This document shows positions 56,708 to 64,000 of a stretch of DNA of 64,000 nt, in pieces. How positions within the stretch are numbered: the stretch's first letter is position 1; each line of letters begins with the position of its first letter. A model generated the notes under the pieces. It was not told where the DNA came from and made no database searches. It saw nothing but the letters and a program-made list of their open reading frames with translations. Source of the stretch: Caldimonas tepidiphila (GTDB taxonomy: Bacteria; Pseudomonadota; Gammaproteobacteria; Burkholderiales; Burkholderiaceae_C); contig NZ_QXMG01000031.1 in NCBI RefSeq assembly GCF_003569765.1, positions 1-64,000 of the forward strand, in the 5' to 3' direction. A program made the translations under genes and the position numbers.

Positions 56708-57634
56708 ATGCAGGTCCATACCTTCCTGAGGCTGTCGGTGGCCGCGGCGCTCGCGACCATCCTGCTCAAGACGCTCGCCTGGTGGTTCACCGGCTCGGTC
56801 GGCCTGCTGTCCGACGCGATGGAATCCTTCGTCAACCTCGCGGCGGCGCTGTTCGCGCTGTGGATCGTCTCGGTCGCCAGCACGCCGCCCGACGCCGGGC
56901 ACCCCTACGGCCATGCCAAGGCCGAGTACTTCTCCAGCGGCTTCGAGGGCCTGCTGATCCTGGGCGCGGCGCTCGGCATCGCGTGGGCGGCGATCCGGCG
57001 CTTCGCCGATCCGCAGCCGATCGAGTCGGTGGGCCTCGGCGTCGCGCTGTCGGCCGTCTCCACGCTGATCAACGGCGCGCTCGCGTTCTGGATGCTGCGC
57101 GCATCGCGGCAGTTCCACTCGATCGTGCTGGAGGCCGACGCGCGCCACCTGATGACCGACGTCTGGACCTCGGTCGGCGTGATCGCCGGCGTGCTGCTGG
57201 TGCCGGTGACCGGCTGGCTGTGGCTGGACCCGCTGCTCGCGCTGGCGGTGGCGGCGAACATCTCGCGCGAGGCCTATTCGCTCCTGCGCCGCTCGGTGGA
57301 GGGCCTGATGGACCATGCGCTCGAGCCGGCGGAGCAGGCGGCGCTGGAGCGGGCGATGGGCGAGATCGCCGGCCGCGAGGGCCTGGAGGTCAACGACGTG
57401 AAGACGCGGCGCGCCGGCGCGCGGCGCTACTGCGAGCTGCACCTGCACGTGCCGGCGCACTGGAGCGTGGCGCGGGCGATGCGCGTGCGCGAGCAGCTCG
57501 CGCGCGCGCTGCTCGGCACGGTGCCGCACCTGCACCTGACGATCGAGCTGCTGCCCGTCGGGCAGGAGCCGCTGGTCAGCAACGACGAGGACGCGCAGGC
57601 CGCGGGCGACGGCCTCGCGCGGGAGACGCACTGA
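56708..57634 (+). CDS. cation diffusion facilitator (CDF) metal transporter
   Basis: A 308-residue inner-membrane exporter of divalent metals with six helices and a C-terminal cytoplasmic domain. Metal-site residues are in [12 protein letters not shown] (D-x-x-x-S variant DAMES), [13 protein letters not shown] and [14 protein letters not shown] (H-x-x-x-D). The C-terminal domain has [16 protein letters not shown]. Zn, Fe or other selectivity cannot be decided. There is no ribosome-binding site before the ATG and a -10-like hexamer lies 6 bp upstream, so the mRNA may be leaderless. Its stop overlaps the dtd start. Confidence 0.93.
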   Translation: MQVHTFLRLSVAAALATILLKTLAWWFTGSVGLLSDAMESFVNLAAALFALWIVSVASTPPDAGHPYGHAKAEYFSSGFEGLLILGAALGIAWAAIRRFADPQPIESVGLGVALSAVSTLINGALAFWMLRASRQFHSIVLEADARHLMTDVWTSVGVIAGVLLVPVTGWLWLDPLLALAVAANISREAYSLLRRSVEGLMDHALEPAEQAALERAMGEIAGREGLEVNDVKTRRAGARRYCELHLHVPAHWSVARAMRVREQLARALLGTVPHLHLTIELLPVGQEPLVSNDEDAQAAGDGLARETH

Positions 57635-58101
57635 TGCGCGCGCTGGTGCAGCGCGTCAGCGAGGCGCGCGTCGTGATCGACGGCCGCACGCACGGCGAGA
57701 TCGGCGCGGGGCTGCTGGTGCTGGTGTGCGCCGAGCGCGGCGACGGCGAGGCGCAGGCCGGGCGGCTGCTCGCCAAGCTGCTGAAGCTGCGCATCTTCGG
57801 CGACGAGGCCGGCCGCATGAACCGCAGCGTGCAGGACCTCGACGGCGCCGGCCGCTGCGGCGGGCTGCTGATCGTCTCGCAGTTCACGCTCGCCGCCGAC
57901 ACGAGCGGCGGCAACCGGCCGAGCTTCGGCGCCGCGGCGCCGCCCGACGAGGGTCGCCGGCTCTACGAGCACTTCGTCGCGCAGGCGCGGCGGCTGCACC
58001 CGGTCGTCGCCACCGGCGAGTTCGGTGCCGACATGAAGGTGCACCTCGTCAACGACGGTCCGGTGACGATCCCGCTGCAAGTGCCGCCCGCCGGGGCCTG
58101 A
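57634..58101 (+). CDS. dtd: D-aminoacyl-tRNA deacylase
   Basis: Dtd removes D-amino acids wrongly attached to tRNA. The 155 residues begin [20 protein letters not shown], and include [20 protein letters not shown], the active-site [20 protein letters not shown] and [14 protein letters not shown], where GP replaces the usual NxGPVT cross-subunit proof-reading motif only slightly (NDGPVT). The ATG shares a base with the CDF stop, so the two are coupled. Confidence 0.96.
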   Translation: MRALVQRVSEARVVIDGRTHGEIGAGLLVLVCAERGDGEAQAGRLLAKLLKLRIFGDEAGRMNRSVQDLDGAGRCGGLLIVSQFTLAADTSGGNRPSFGAAAPPDEGRRLYEHFVAQARRLHPVVATGEFGADMKVHLVNDGPVTIPLQVPPAGA

Positions 58102-58129
58102 GCCCCGGATCCGTAGCGCCGCGTCCCCG

Positions 58130-58161
58130 CCGGAAACGGAAAAGCCGCCCGGAGGCGGCTT
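58130..58161 (-). terminator. terminator for the Bug-protein gene (and weakly for dtd)
   Basis: AAGCCGCC (58142-58149) and GGCGGCTT (58154-58161) form the stem. On the - strand it is followed by TTTTCCGTTTCC, a good T-tract; on the + strand only TT follows. Confidence 0.8.
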
Positions 58162-58215
58162 CGACGCGAGCATGTGCGGCGCGATCGGCCGGCGCAGCAG
58201 GCGGATGCCCGACGA

Positions 58216-59187
58216 TCAGTCGGCGTACTGGCCGGCGGCCTTGATGATCGGCCCCCACTTGTTGATCTCCGACTCGACGAACTTCTTGTGGTCGGCCACG
58301 TTGGTGCGGTTGTCGTTCACCACGAGCGCGCCGAGCGCCTCCTGGCGCTTGACGAAGTCCTGGTCCTTCAGGGCCTCCTTCAGCGCGGCGTTGAGCTTGT
58401 CGATCACCGGCTTGGGCGTGCCCTTCGGCGCGTACAGGCCGTGCCAGATCGTCACGTTGAAGCCCTTGAGGCCCGATTCGTCGAGCGTCGGCAGGTTCTT
58501 CGTCGCCGGCGTGTTCAGGCGCTTGGGCGTCGTGACCGCGTAGGCCTTGACCTTGCCGCCCTCGATCTGCGAGGTGGTGTTGGTGGTCTGGTCGCACATC
58601 AGGTCGACCTGGCCGCCGATCAGGTCCGTCATCGCCGGTGCGGTGCCCTTGTACGGCACGGTGGTCATCTCCACGCCGATGCGCTGCTGGAACAGCAGGC
58701 CGCACAGGTGCGAGGCGGAACCGAGGCCGGCGTGCGCGAGGTTGATCTTGCCCTTGTTGGCGTCGATCCACTTCGTCAGCTCGGCGTAGTTGTTCGCCGG
58801 CAGCGTCGGGCGGCCGATCAGCGTCATCGGCACCTCGTTGATCAGGCCGGCGAACTCGAAGTCCTCGAGCGTCTTGTACTGCAGGTTGCGGTAGAGCGCC
58901 GGCGCGGTGGCCATCGCGATGTGCGCGAGCAGCACGGTGTAGCCGTCGTTGGACGCCTTCGCGACGCGAGTGTGGCCGAGCGTGCCGCCGGCGCCGGCGA
59001 CGTTCTCGACGATGATCTGCTGGCCGAGCGGCTTGCGCATCGCCTCGGCCAGATCGCGCGCCACCTTGTCGGTCGGTCCGCCCGCGGCGAACGGAACGAT
59101 GAAGGTCACGGGCTTGGCGGGATAGGCCTGGGCAAATGCGCCGGTGGCGGCCAGCGTGGCCACGGCCATCGTCAGCAGACGTTTCAT
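58216..59187 (-). CDS. tripartite tricarboxylate transporter substrate-binding protein (Bug family)
   Basis: A 323-residue periplasmic binding protein of the Bug/TctC family, which is greatly expanded in Burkholderiales. The signal peptide ends GAFAQAYP near residue 21. The fold signatures are KPVTFIVPFAAGGPTDKVAR, IIVENVAGAGGTLG, NLAHAGLGSASHLCGLLF, VPYKGTAPAMTDLIGGQVD and APKGTPKPVIDKLNAALK. The ligand, usually a carboxylate, is unknown. No TctA/TctB membrane genes are near, which is normal for orphan Bug proteins. Confidence 0.95.
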   Translation of the reverse strand: MKRLLTMAVATLAATGAFAQAYPAKPVTFIVPFAAGGPTDKVARDLAEAMRKPLGQQIIVENVAGAGGTLGHTRVAKASNDGYTVLLAHIAMATAPALYRNLQYKTLEDFEFAGLINEVPMTLIGRPTLPANNYAELTKWIDANKGKINLAHAGLGSASHLCGLLFQQRIGVEMTTVPYKGTAPAMTDLIGGQVDLMCDQTTNTTSQIEGGKVKAYAVTTPKRLNTPATKNLPTLDESGLKGFNVTIWHGLYAPKGTPKPVIDKLNAALKEALKDQDFVKRQEALGALVVNDNRTNVADHKKFVESEINKWGPIIKAAGQYAD

Positions 59188-59324
59188 GGTGGTCTCCGTC
59201 GTTCGTGAAGTGAGAATGAAAGCTTGAGCGGAATGCTAGGCCGCGCCTCCTGCTGCGCCATCTCGGGAACTACTTAAAGGGGCGCCGGGAATCCGCGAAC
59301 TTGCAACAAACTGATCGATAGCAA

Positions 59325-59705
59325 ATGACCTGCCCAGCCCGTCCCCTGTCGCGCATCGTGCGCTTCGACCCGCCCGACACCGAGCCGGTGATCGACCATC
59401 CCCGGCCGGACCGCCTCGTGCAGGGCAATCCGCAGCGCCGGACCTGGACCCTCCACGAGAGCGCGCAGGGCGACCTCGCCAGCGGCATCTGGCAGTGCGA
59501 GCCGGGGGCGTGGCGGATCGTCTTCCCGCCGGGCAAGGACGAGTACTTCTTCGTGCTCGAGGGCCGGCTGCGGCTGCACGACGCCCGCGGTGGCGTCACC
59601 GAGGTCACGGCGGGCCAGGGCGCGGTGATCCCCGGCGGCTTCGAGGGGGTGTTCGAGGTGATCGAGCCGGTGCGCAAGCACTTCGTCGTGGTCGAGCGCG
59701 GCTGA
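59325..59705 (+). CDS. cupin domain protein (DUF861-like)
   Basis: A 126-residue single-domain cupin. It has SGIWQCEPGAWRIVFPPGKD, EYFFVLEGRLRLHDARGG and TAGQGAVIPGGFEGVFEV, the two cupin motifs of the EutQ/DUF861 subgroup. One His of the first metal motif is missing, so metal binding may differ. The function is unknown. It is divergent from the Bug-protein gene and convergent with the ligase gene; TCGATAGCAAATGACC at its start shows no strong ribosome-binding site. Confidence 0.83.
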   Translation: MTCPARPLSRIVRFDPPDTEPVIDHPRPDRLVQGNPQRRTWTLHESAQGDLASGIWQCEPGAWRIVFPPGKDEYFFVLEGRLRLHDARGGVTEVTAGQGAVIPGGFEGVFEVIEPVRKHFVVVERG

Positions 59706-59770
59706 GCGCGCCGCAGCCGCGCCTTGCGCGGCCGGGAGGTGCGCCGGGGTGTGCCGGCGCCGGGTCCGCC

Positions 59771-61060
59771 TCAGCGGTAGCTGCGCGCGTCCTCGATCAC
59801 CTTGCCGTCGTTCGGCAGCGCGCCGGGCGGCGCCAGCTCCACCTCGCCGCGCAGCTTCGTGACGTCGCGGATCGTCTCGGCGACGCGCTGCGCGAGGCCT
59901 TCCGGGCTGCCCTCCACCTCGATCCTCAGCGTCATGCGGTCGTTGGCCATCTCGCCGCTGACGACGAGCCGGGCGCGCCGGACCTCGGCATGGCGGCGCG
60001 CGATCTCGGCCACCTGGCCCGGGTGCACGAACATGCCGCGCACCTTGGTGGTCTGGTCGGCGCGGCCGAGCCAGCCGCGGATGCGGGTGTTGGTGCGCCC
60101 GCTCGGGCAGGGCCCGGGCAGCACCGCCGACAGGTCGCCGGTGCCGAAGCGGATCAGCGGGTAGTCGGGGTTGAAGGTCGTCACGACCACCTCGCCGACC
60201 TCGCCCTCGGGCACCGGGTCGCCGGTGCCGGGGCGCACGATCTCGACGAGCACGCCCTCGTCGAGCACCAGGCCCTCGCGCGCCGGCGTCTCGTAGGCGA
60301 CGAGCCCGAGGTCGGCGGTGGCGTAGCACTGGTAGGCCTCGATGCCGCGTGCGCGCAGCCACTCGCGCAGCGAGGGCGGGAAGGCCTCGCCGCTGACGAG
60401 CGCCTTCGTCAGCGAGGGCAGTGCGAGGTCCTGCTCGGCGGCCTTCTCCAGCGCGATCTTCAGGAAGCTCGGCGTGCCGATGTAGCCGTGCGGCCGCAGC
60501 TCGCTCATCGCCTGCAGCTGCAGCTCGGTGTTGCCGATGCCGCCGGCGAACACGGTGCAGCCGAGCGCGTGCGCGCCGGTCTCCATCATCGAGCCGGCGG
60601 GCGTGAGGTGGTAGCTGAAGCTGTTGTGCACCAGGTCCCCGGCGCGAAAGCCCGCGGCGTGGATCGCGCGCGCCATGCGCCAGTAGTCGGGCGCGGCCCC
60701 TTCGGGCTCGTAGATCGGTCCCGGCGACTGGAACACGCGGCGCGCGCCGCCCGCCGCATGCAGCCCGCGCCAGCCGATCGCCGAGAAGCCGCCGAAGGGG
60801 TCGCGCGCGCGCTGCGCCTGCTGGCGCGCGAGCAGCTCGTGCTTGCGCGTCACCGGCAGCGCGGCGAGCGCGGCGCGGCTCGTGATCGAGGCGGCGTCCA
60901 CGCCCCGCAGCGTCTCGGCCATCGCCGGGCTGCCGCGCTGTGCATGGGCAACCTGCGCCGGCAGGGCGGCCAGCAGGGCCTGTTCGCGCAGGTGCGGCTC
61001 GCGCGTCTCCAATGCGTCGTAAAAGTCGCTCACGCTCGCTCCATGCTTGAAGGAATTCAT
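59771..61060 (-). CDS. phenylacetate-CoA ligase-like AMP-binding enzyme
   Basis: A 429-residue adenylate-forming enzyme related to PaaK, activating an aryl or other carboxylic acid to its CoA thioester. It shows LPVTRKHELLARQQAQRARD, FQSPGPIYEPEG, VHNSFSYHLTPAGSMMETGA, YIGTPSFLKIALEKA, ALVSGEAFPPSLR, YATADLGLVAYE, FNPDYPLIRFGTGDLS and RTNTRIRGWLGRADQTTKVR with the A8-like region. ATG 61060 overlaps the stop of the small upstream gene as ATGA; a GTG at 61033 (MSDFYDALETREP) with GGAG ahead is an alternative start. It ends the ABC transporter operon, which suggests that the imported compound is the substrate. Confidence 0.9.
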   Translation of the reverse strand: MNSFKHGASVSDFYDALETREPHLREQALLAALPAQVAHAQRGSPAMAETLRGVDAASITSRAALAALPVTRKHELLARQQAQRARDPFGGFSAIGWRGLHAAGGARRVFQSPGPIYEPEGAAPDYWRMARAIHAAGFRAGDLVHNSFSYHLTPAGSMMETGAHALGCTVFAGGIGNTELQLQAMSELRPHGYIGTPSFLKIALEKAAEQDLALPSLTKALVSGEAFPPSLREWLRARGIEAYQCYATADLGLVAYETPAREGLVLDEGVLVEIVRPGTGDPVPEGEVGEVVVTTFNPDYPLIRFGTGDLSAVLPGPCPSGRTNTRIRGWLGRADQTTKVRGMFVHPGQVAEIARRHAEVRRARLVVSGEMANDRMTLRIEVEGSPEGLAQRVAETIRDVTKLRGEVELAPPGALPNDGKVIEDARSYR

Positions 61061-61356
61061 CGGTCGTCGTCCCAGCCCGCGAGCGCGCGTTTCACCGCCT
61101 CGGTGAAGTCGCGCACCGCCGCCGCGTCGGCGAGCGTGCGGGTCTGCCATTCGGGTGCGCGGGCCGGCCGCTTCGCGAGTCGCGCGAGGATCGCGTCGCC
61201 CTGGACCGACAGCTCGACGACGCGCTGGCCGCCGAGCTCGAAGGCCACCGGCTCGCCGGGCCGCTCGGCCAGCGGGCGCAGCTCGCGCAGGCTGCGCCGC
61301 AGCATCTGCAGCGCCTCGTCGGCGCGGAAGGGCGGGGGGGCAAAGAAGTCGTCCAT
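61057..61356 (-). CDS. small conserved protein between livF and the ligase gene
   Basis: A 99-residue protein with no family that I recognise by name. It starts MDDFFAPPPFRADEALQMLR and contains a basic helix, a short beta part (FELGGQRVVELSVQGDAILA) and LADAAAVRDFTEAVKRALAG at the end. It is coupled to the ligase by an ATGA overlap and lies 31 bp after livF, so it belongs to the operon. It could be an accessory of transporter or ligase; no function is claimed. Confidence 0.75.
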   Translation of the reverse strand: MDDFFAPPPFRADEALQMLRRSLRELRPLAERPGEPVAFELGGQRVVELSVQGDAILARLAKRPARAPEWQTRTLADAAAVRDFTEAVKRALAGWDDDR

Positions 61357-61387
61357 GTCGGCGTCTCCCGGCGGCCTCGCCGCCCGA

Positions 61388-62203
61388 TCAGGCCAGCCAG
61401 CGCTTGCGACGCTTGTAGCTCTTGACGTCGCGGAAGCTCTTGCGGTCGCCGCCGCCCATGCCGAGGTAGAACTCCTTGACGTCCTCGTTCTCCGCCAGCG
61501 CCTTGGCCTCGCCGTCCATCACGATGCGGCCGTTCTCGAGGATGTAGCCGTAGTCCGAGTAGCGCAGCGCGATGTTGGTGTTCTGCTCGGCGAGCAGGAA
61601 GGTCACGCGCTCCTTGGTGTTGAGGTCGCGCACGATCTCGAACACCTCCTCGACGATCTGCGGCGCCAGGCCCATCGAGGGCTCGTCGAGCAGCACCATC
61701 TTCGGGTTGGCCATCAGCGCGCGGCCGATGGCGCACATCTGCTGCTCGCCGCCCGAGGTGTAGGCGGCCTGCGAGCTGCGGCGCGTCTTCAGGCGCGGGA
61801 AGTAGGCGTAGACCTTCTCGAGCGTCTCGGCCACCGCCGCGCGCCCGTCGCGGCGCGTGTAGGCGCCGGTCATCAGGTTCTCCTCGATGGTGAGGTGGCC
61901 GAAGCAGTGGCGGCCTTCCATCACCTGGATCACGCCGCGGTGCACGAGGTCGGCGGGCGTGAGCGACTCGATGCGCTCGCCGCGCAGCTCGATGCTGCCC
62001 TTGGTGACCTCGCCGCGCTCGCCGGCGAGCAGGTTGCTGACCGCGCGCAGCGTGGTGGTCTTGCCCGCGCCGTTGCCGCCGAGCAGCGCGACGATGCGGC
62101 CCTCGGGCACGTTCAGCGACACGCCCTTGAGCACCAGGATCACGTGGTTGTAGATGACCTCGATGCCGTTGACGTTGAGGAGGGTGGGGGATGCGACGCT
62201 CAT
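61388..62203 (-). CDS. branched-chain-type ABC transporter ATP-binding protein (LivF-like)
   Basis: A 271-residue ATPase of the LivF class. It has Walker A GGNGAGKTTTLRAVSNLL, the signature YTSGGEQQMCAIGRAL and Walker B KMVLLDEPSMGLAP, followed by the H-loop position, which here reads LLAEQNTN, as is normal in LivF where Gln replaces His. A 20-residue extension at the C-terminus (RKSFRDVKSYKRRKRWLA) is specific to this subgroup. AGAGAGGTCC before ATG 62203 is the ribosome-binding site. The preceding gene encodes the binding protein; hairpins lie between them. Confidence 0.94.
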   Translation of the reverse strand: MSVASPTLLNVNGIEVIYNHVILVLKGVSLNVPEGRIVALLGGNGAGKTTTLRAVSNLLAGERGEVTKGSIELRGERIESLTPADLVHRGVIQVMEGRHCFGHLTIEENLMTGAYTRRDGRAAVAETLEKVYAYFPRLKTRRSSQAAYTSGGEQQMCAIGRALMANPKMVLLDEPSMGLAPQIVEEVFEIVRDLNTKERVTFLLAEQNTNIALRYSDYGYILENGRIVMDGEAKALAENEDVKEFYLGMGGGDRKSFRDVKSYKRRKRWLA

Positions 62204-62220
62204 GGTGGACCTCTCTGGCT

Positions 62221-62292
62221 CGGGCAAGCGCGGCACGCCGCGCTTGCCCGAGGGCTCCGTCGGGAGCCCCGGCCCCCGCGCGGAGGCCGGGG
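62221..62292 (-). promoter_or_regulatory. stack of strong hairpins between the binding protein gene and livF
   Basis: CGGGCAAGCGCGG (62221-62233) and CCGCGCTTGCCCG (62238-62250) form a perfect 13-bp stem. GGGCTCC (62252-62258) pairs with GGAGCCC (62263-62269), and CCCCGGCC (62267-62274) with GGCCGGGG (62285-62292); the last two compete. No T-tract follows, so they more likely stabilise the upstream mRNA or reduce read-through into livF. Confidence 0.7.
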
Positions 62293-62308
62293 GCGGGAAG
62301 GGCGGGGC

Positions 62309-63637
62309 TCAGGCCTCGCAGTCGGCGACCGCGCGGCGGTCGATCTTCTTCTCGCTGGCGTACTTGCTCGCGGCGTTCTTCACCATCGGCTTCAGGAGCT
62401 GGTCGTCGGCCTGGTACCAGTCGGACGTGAAGTTCCACTTCGCGCCGTCCCAGCTGTGGATGCGCACCCACGAGGAGCCCATGTGGTCGGCGCAGGAGGT
62501 GCTGACCGGGCGCATCACGCCGGCGAAGCCGAGCGCGTCGAGCTTCTTCTGGTCGAGCGCGAGGTTCTCCAGGCCCCAGCGCACCTGCTCGCCGGTCATG
62601 ACCTTCTTGCCGAAGCGCTCCTGCGCGCGCTTGACGCCCTCGACGCCGAGCATCGCGGAGATCATGCCGCGCATGTAGAGCACCGAGCCGACCTCCTCCT
62701 TCGGGCCGGTGCCCTGGCCCTTGGCGTGCACCAGGCTCAGGATGTTCTGCACCACCTTCGCGTCCGGGTGCGCGCCGTGCTGCATGGTCGCGGCGCTGTA
62801 GCCCTTGGCGCCTTCGCCGACGTCCTTCACGTCCGGCTCGGCGCCGGCCCACCAGACGCCGAACATCTTGTCGCGCGGGTAGCCGGTGGCCTGCGCCTCC
62901 TTCAGCGCGGTCGAGTTCATCACGCCCCAGCCCCACAGGAACAGGTAGTCGGGGCGCTGCTGGCGGATCTGCAGCCAGGTGGCCTTCTGCTCGACGCCCG
63001 GATGCGTCACCGGCAGCAGGCTCAGCTCGAAGCCGTGCATCTTGGCGCGCTCCTGCAGCAGCGGGATCGGCTCCTTGCCGAAGGGCGAGTCGTGGTAGAC
63101 CAGCGCGACCTTCTTGCCCTTGAGCTTGTCGAAGCCGCCCTCCTTCTTCGCGATGTGCTGCACCAGCACGTCGGCGTTGACCCAGTAGGTGCCCAGCAGC
63201 GGGAAGTTCCACTTGAAGACGGTGCCGTCAGCCGACTCCGAGCGGCCGTAGCCGGCGGTGATGAGCGGGATCTTGTCGACCGGCGCCTTCTCGGTCAGCG
63301 CGAAGGTGATGCCCGTGGACAGCGGCTGGAACACCGTCGCGCCCTTGCCCTTGAGCCGCTCGTAGCACTCGACGCCGCGGTCCGTGGCGTAGCCGGTCTC
63401 GCACTCCTCGAAGCTGATCTTCACGCCGTTGATGCCGCCCTGCGCGTTGACGAGCTTCAGGTAGTCGACGTAGCCGTTGGCGAAGGGCACGCCGTTGGGC
63501 GCGTAGGCGCCGGTGCGGTAGACCAGCACCGGGAAGAACTGCTCCTTGGCCTGCTGCGCGGCGGCGGGAGCCGTGAGCAGGCTGCCGAGGGCGGCGGTGG
63601 AGATCGCGGCCGCGAGGGCCAGGGACTTGAGCTTCAT
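62309..63637 (-). CDS. branched-chain-type ABC transporter substrate-binding protein
   Basis: A 442-residue periplasmic protein of the HAAT family. The signal peptide (KLKSLALAAAISTAALGSLL to about residue 27, ending PAAAQQ) is clear. Family features are FPVLVYRTGAYAPNGVPFAN, YLKLVNAQGGINGVKISFEE, GKGATVFQPLSTGITFAL, KKVALVYHDSPFGKEPIPLL and QIRQQRPDYLFLWGWGVMNS. It is longer than LivK-type proteins (about 370) and fits the subgroup near aryl-CoA ligases. The ligand is probably an aromatic or other carboxylate, inferred from the ligase gene. GGAGA before ATG 63637 is the ribosome-binding site. Confidence 0.93.
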   Translation of the reverse strand: MKLKSLALAAAISTAALGSLLTAPAAAQQAKEQFFPVLVYRTGAYAPNGVPFANGYVDYLKLVNAQGGINGVKISFEECETGYATDRGVECYERLKGKGATVFQPLSTGITFALTEKAPVDKIPLITAGYGRSESADGTVFKWNFPLLGTYWVNADVLVQHIAKKEGGFDKLKGKKVALVYHDSPFGKEPIPLLQERAKMHGFELSLLPVTHPGVEQKATWLQIRQQRPDYLFLWGWGVMNSTALKEAQATGYPRDKMFGVWWAGAEPDVKDVGEGAKGYSAATMQHGAHPDAKVVQNILSLVHAKGQGTGPKEEVGSVLYMRGMISAMLGVEGVKRAQERFGKKVMTGEQVRWGLENLALDQKKLDALGFAGVMRPVSTSCADHMGSSWVRIHSWDGAKWNFTSDWYQADDQLLKPMVKNAASKYASEKKIDRRAVADCEA

Positions 63638-63714
63638 GTCTGTCTCCGGTTCTGGGGTGAAGGGCACTCTCTGGTGCATGGGGAGGGAGGGGGCTGCGGC
63701 TGCCGGCGGCGGCC

Positions 63715-64000
63715 TCAGTGCGGGAAGGGCCACAGGCGCAGCTTTTCCTTGCCGGTGGACCACAGCCGCGCGATGCCGTGCGGCTCGACGATCAGGAAGA
63801 ACACGATCAGCGCGCCGAAGATCATGGCCTCCAGGTGCGCGACGGTGGCGGTCGATATCGGGATGCCGAACCAGCCGGGGATCTGGTTGAGCAGGATCGG
63901 CAGGATCACGATGAAGGCCGCGCCGAAGAAGCTGCCCATGATCGAGCCCAGGCCGCCGATGATCACCATGAACAGCAGCTGGAAGCTGCGGTCGATGCTG
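63715..64000 (-). CDS. branched-chain-type ABC transporter permease (LivM-like), 3' part only
   Basis: The C-terminal 94 residues of a LivM-type permease; the gene runs off the right edge. The visible part has the permease signature MVIIGGLGSIMGSFFGAAFI near its start and a helix-rich end with MIFGALIVFFLIVEPHGIAR and the tail LWSTGKEKLRLWPFPH. It precedes the binding protein gene on the same strand by 77 bp, so livH and livG homologues should lie beyond the edge. Confidence 0.93.
   Translation of the reverse strand, partial: SIDRSFQLLFMVIIGGLGSIMGSFFGAAFIVILPILLNQIPGWFGIPISTATVAHLEAMIFGALIVFFLIVEPHGIARLWSTGKEKLRLWPFPH

Noticed and set aside
54874-58101. A + strand open frame of more than 1000 codons across tyrS, DUF5329 and the CDF gene
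   Set aside because: Its translation is Arg/Ala/Gly-rich without any domain until the dtd part at the end; three real genes in other frames explain the region.

Overview
The window is about 70% G+C and densely coding on both strands. It reads as chromosomal backbone of a betaproteobacterium of the order Burkholderiales, most like the Rubrivivax-Leptothrix-Methylibium group. This is inferred from the gene order pgk-maeB-pyk-fba-purC-purE-purK, the hemJ-vanZ-ferredoxin-dacA-lipB-lipA order, a Bug-family (TctC) binding protein and the codon use. No database search was possible. I see no prophage, insertion sequence, CRISPR array, tRNA or rRNA.

Layout. 1-1665: the end of an OmpW porin, then azlCD. 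1792-9473: central carbon metabolism (pgk, maeB, pyk, fba) and purC, mostly separated by clear intrinsic terminators. 9544-19054: a YbbN-like thioredoxin, purEK, the t6A genes tsaC and tsaB with rimI, a lipoprotein of the SGNH fold, dacB, a family 4 uracil-DNA glycosylase and a DUF1853 protein. 19074-28967: corA-hemB facing hemJ, then a VanZ protein, a ferredoxin, a hydrolase, dacA, DUF493, lipB, lipA and an AraC-type regulator. 29047-33961: a DMT exporter, a TlpA-like thioredoxin, a ProQ/FinO RNA chaperone and a CPA2 antiporter. 33978-40739: ybdK, DUF3606, a glycosyltransferase, cytosine deaminase and a large diguanylate cyclase. 40794-43974: an operon urc1-urc4-upp. 44220-56173: htpG, srkA, an acetyltransferase, rplM-rpsI, argC, a bactofilin, erpA, anmK, an M23 peptidase and tyrS. 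56270-64000: DUF5329, a CDF metal transporter, dtd, a Bug protein, a cupin, and part of a liv-type ABC transporter operon that ends in a PaaK-like CoA ligase.

Genes that work together. Cytosine deaminase makes uracil, and urc1-urc4-upp matches the URC uracil catabolism route described in yeast. HemB and HemJ are two steps of heme synthesis. LipB and LipA make protein-bound lipoate. TsaC and TsaB make t6A on tRNA. The ABC genes and the ligase probably import and activate a carboxylic acid.

The strongest unexplained structure is in non-coding DNA. Three copies of a 66-67 bp unit rich in DnaA-box-like 9-mers lie between the TlpA-like gene and proQ (30514-30845). Two loci hold stacked hairpins and a strong intrinsic terminator but no gene in front of them, so they are candidate small RNAs (21309-21424 and 32230-32311). 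htpG has a near-consensus sigma-32 promoter. Several genes have a -10-like hexamer only 6-7 nt before the start codon, which suggests leaderless mRNAs.
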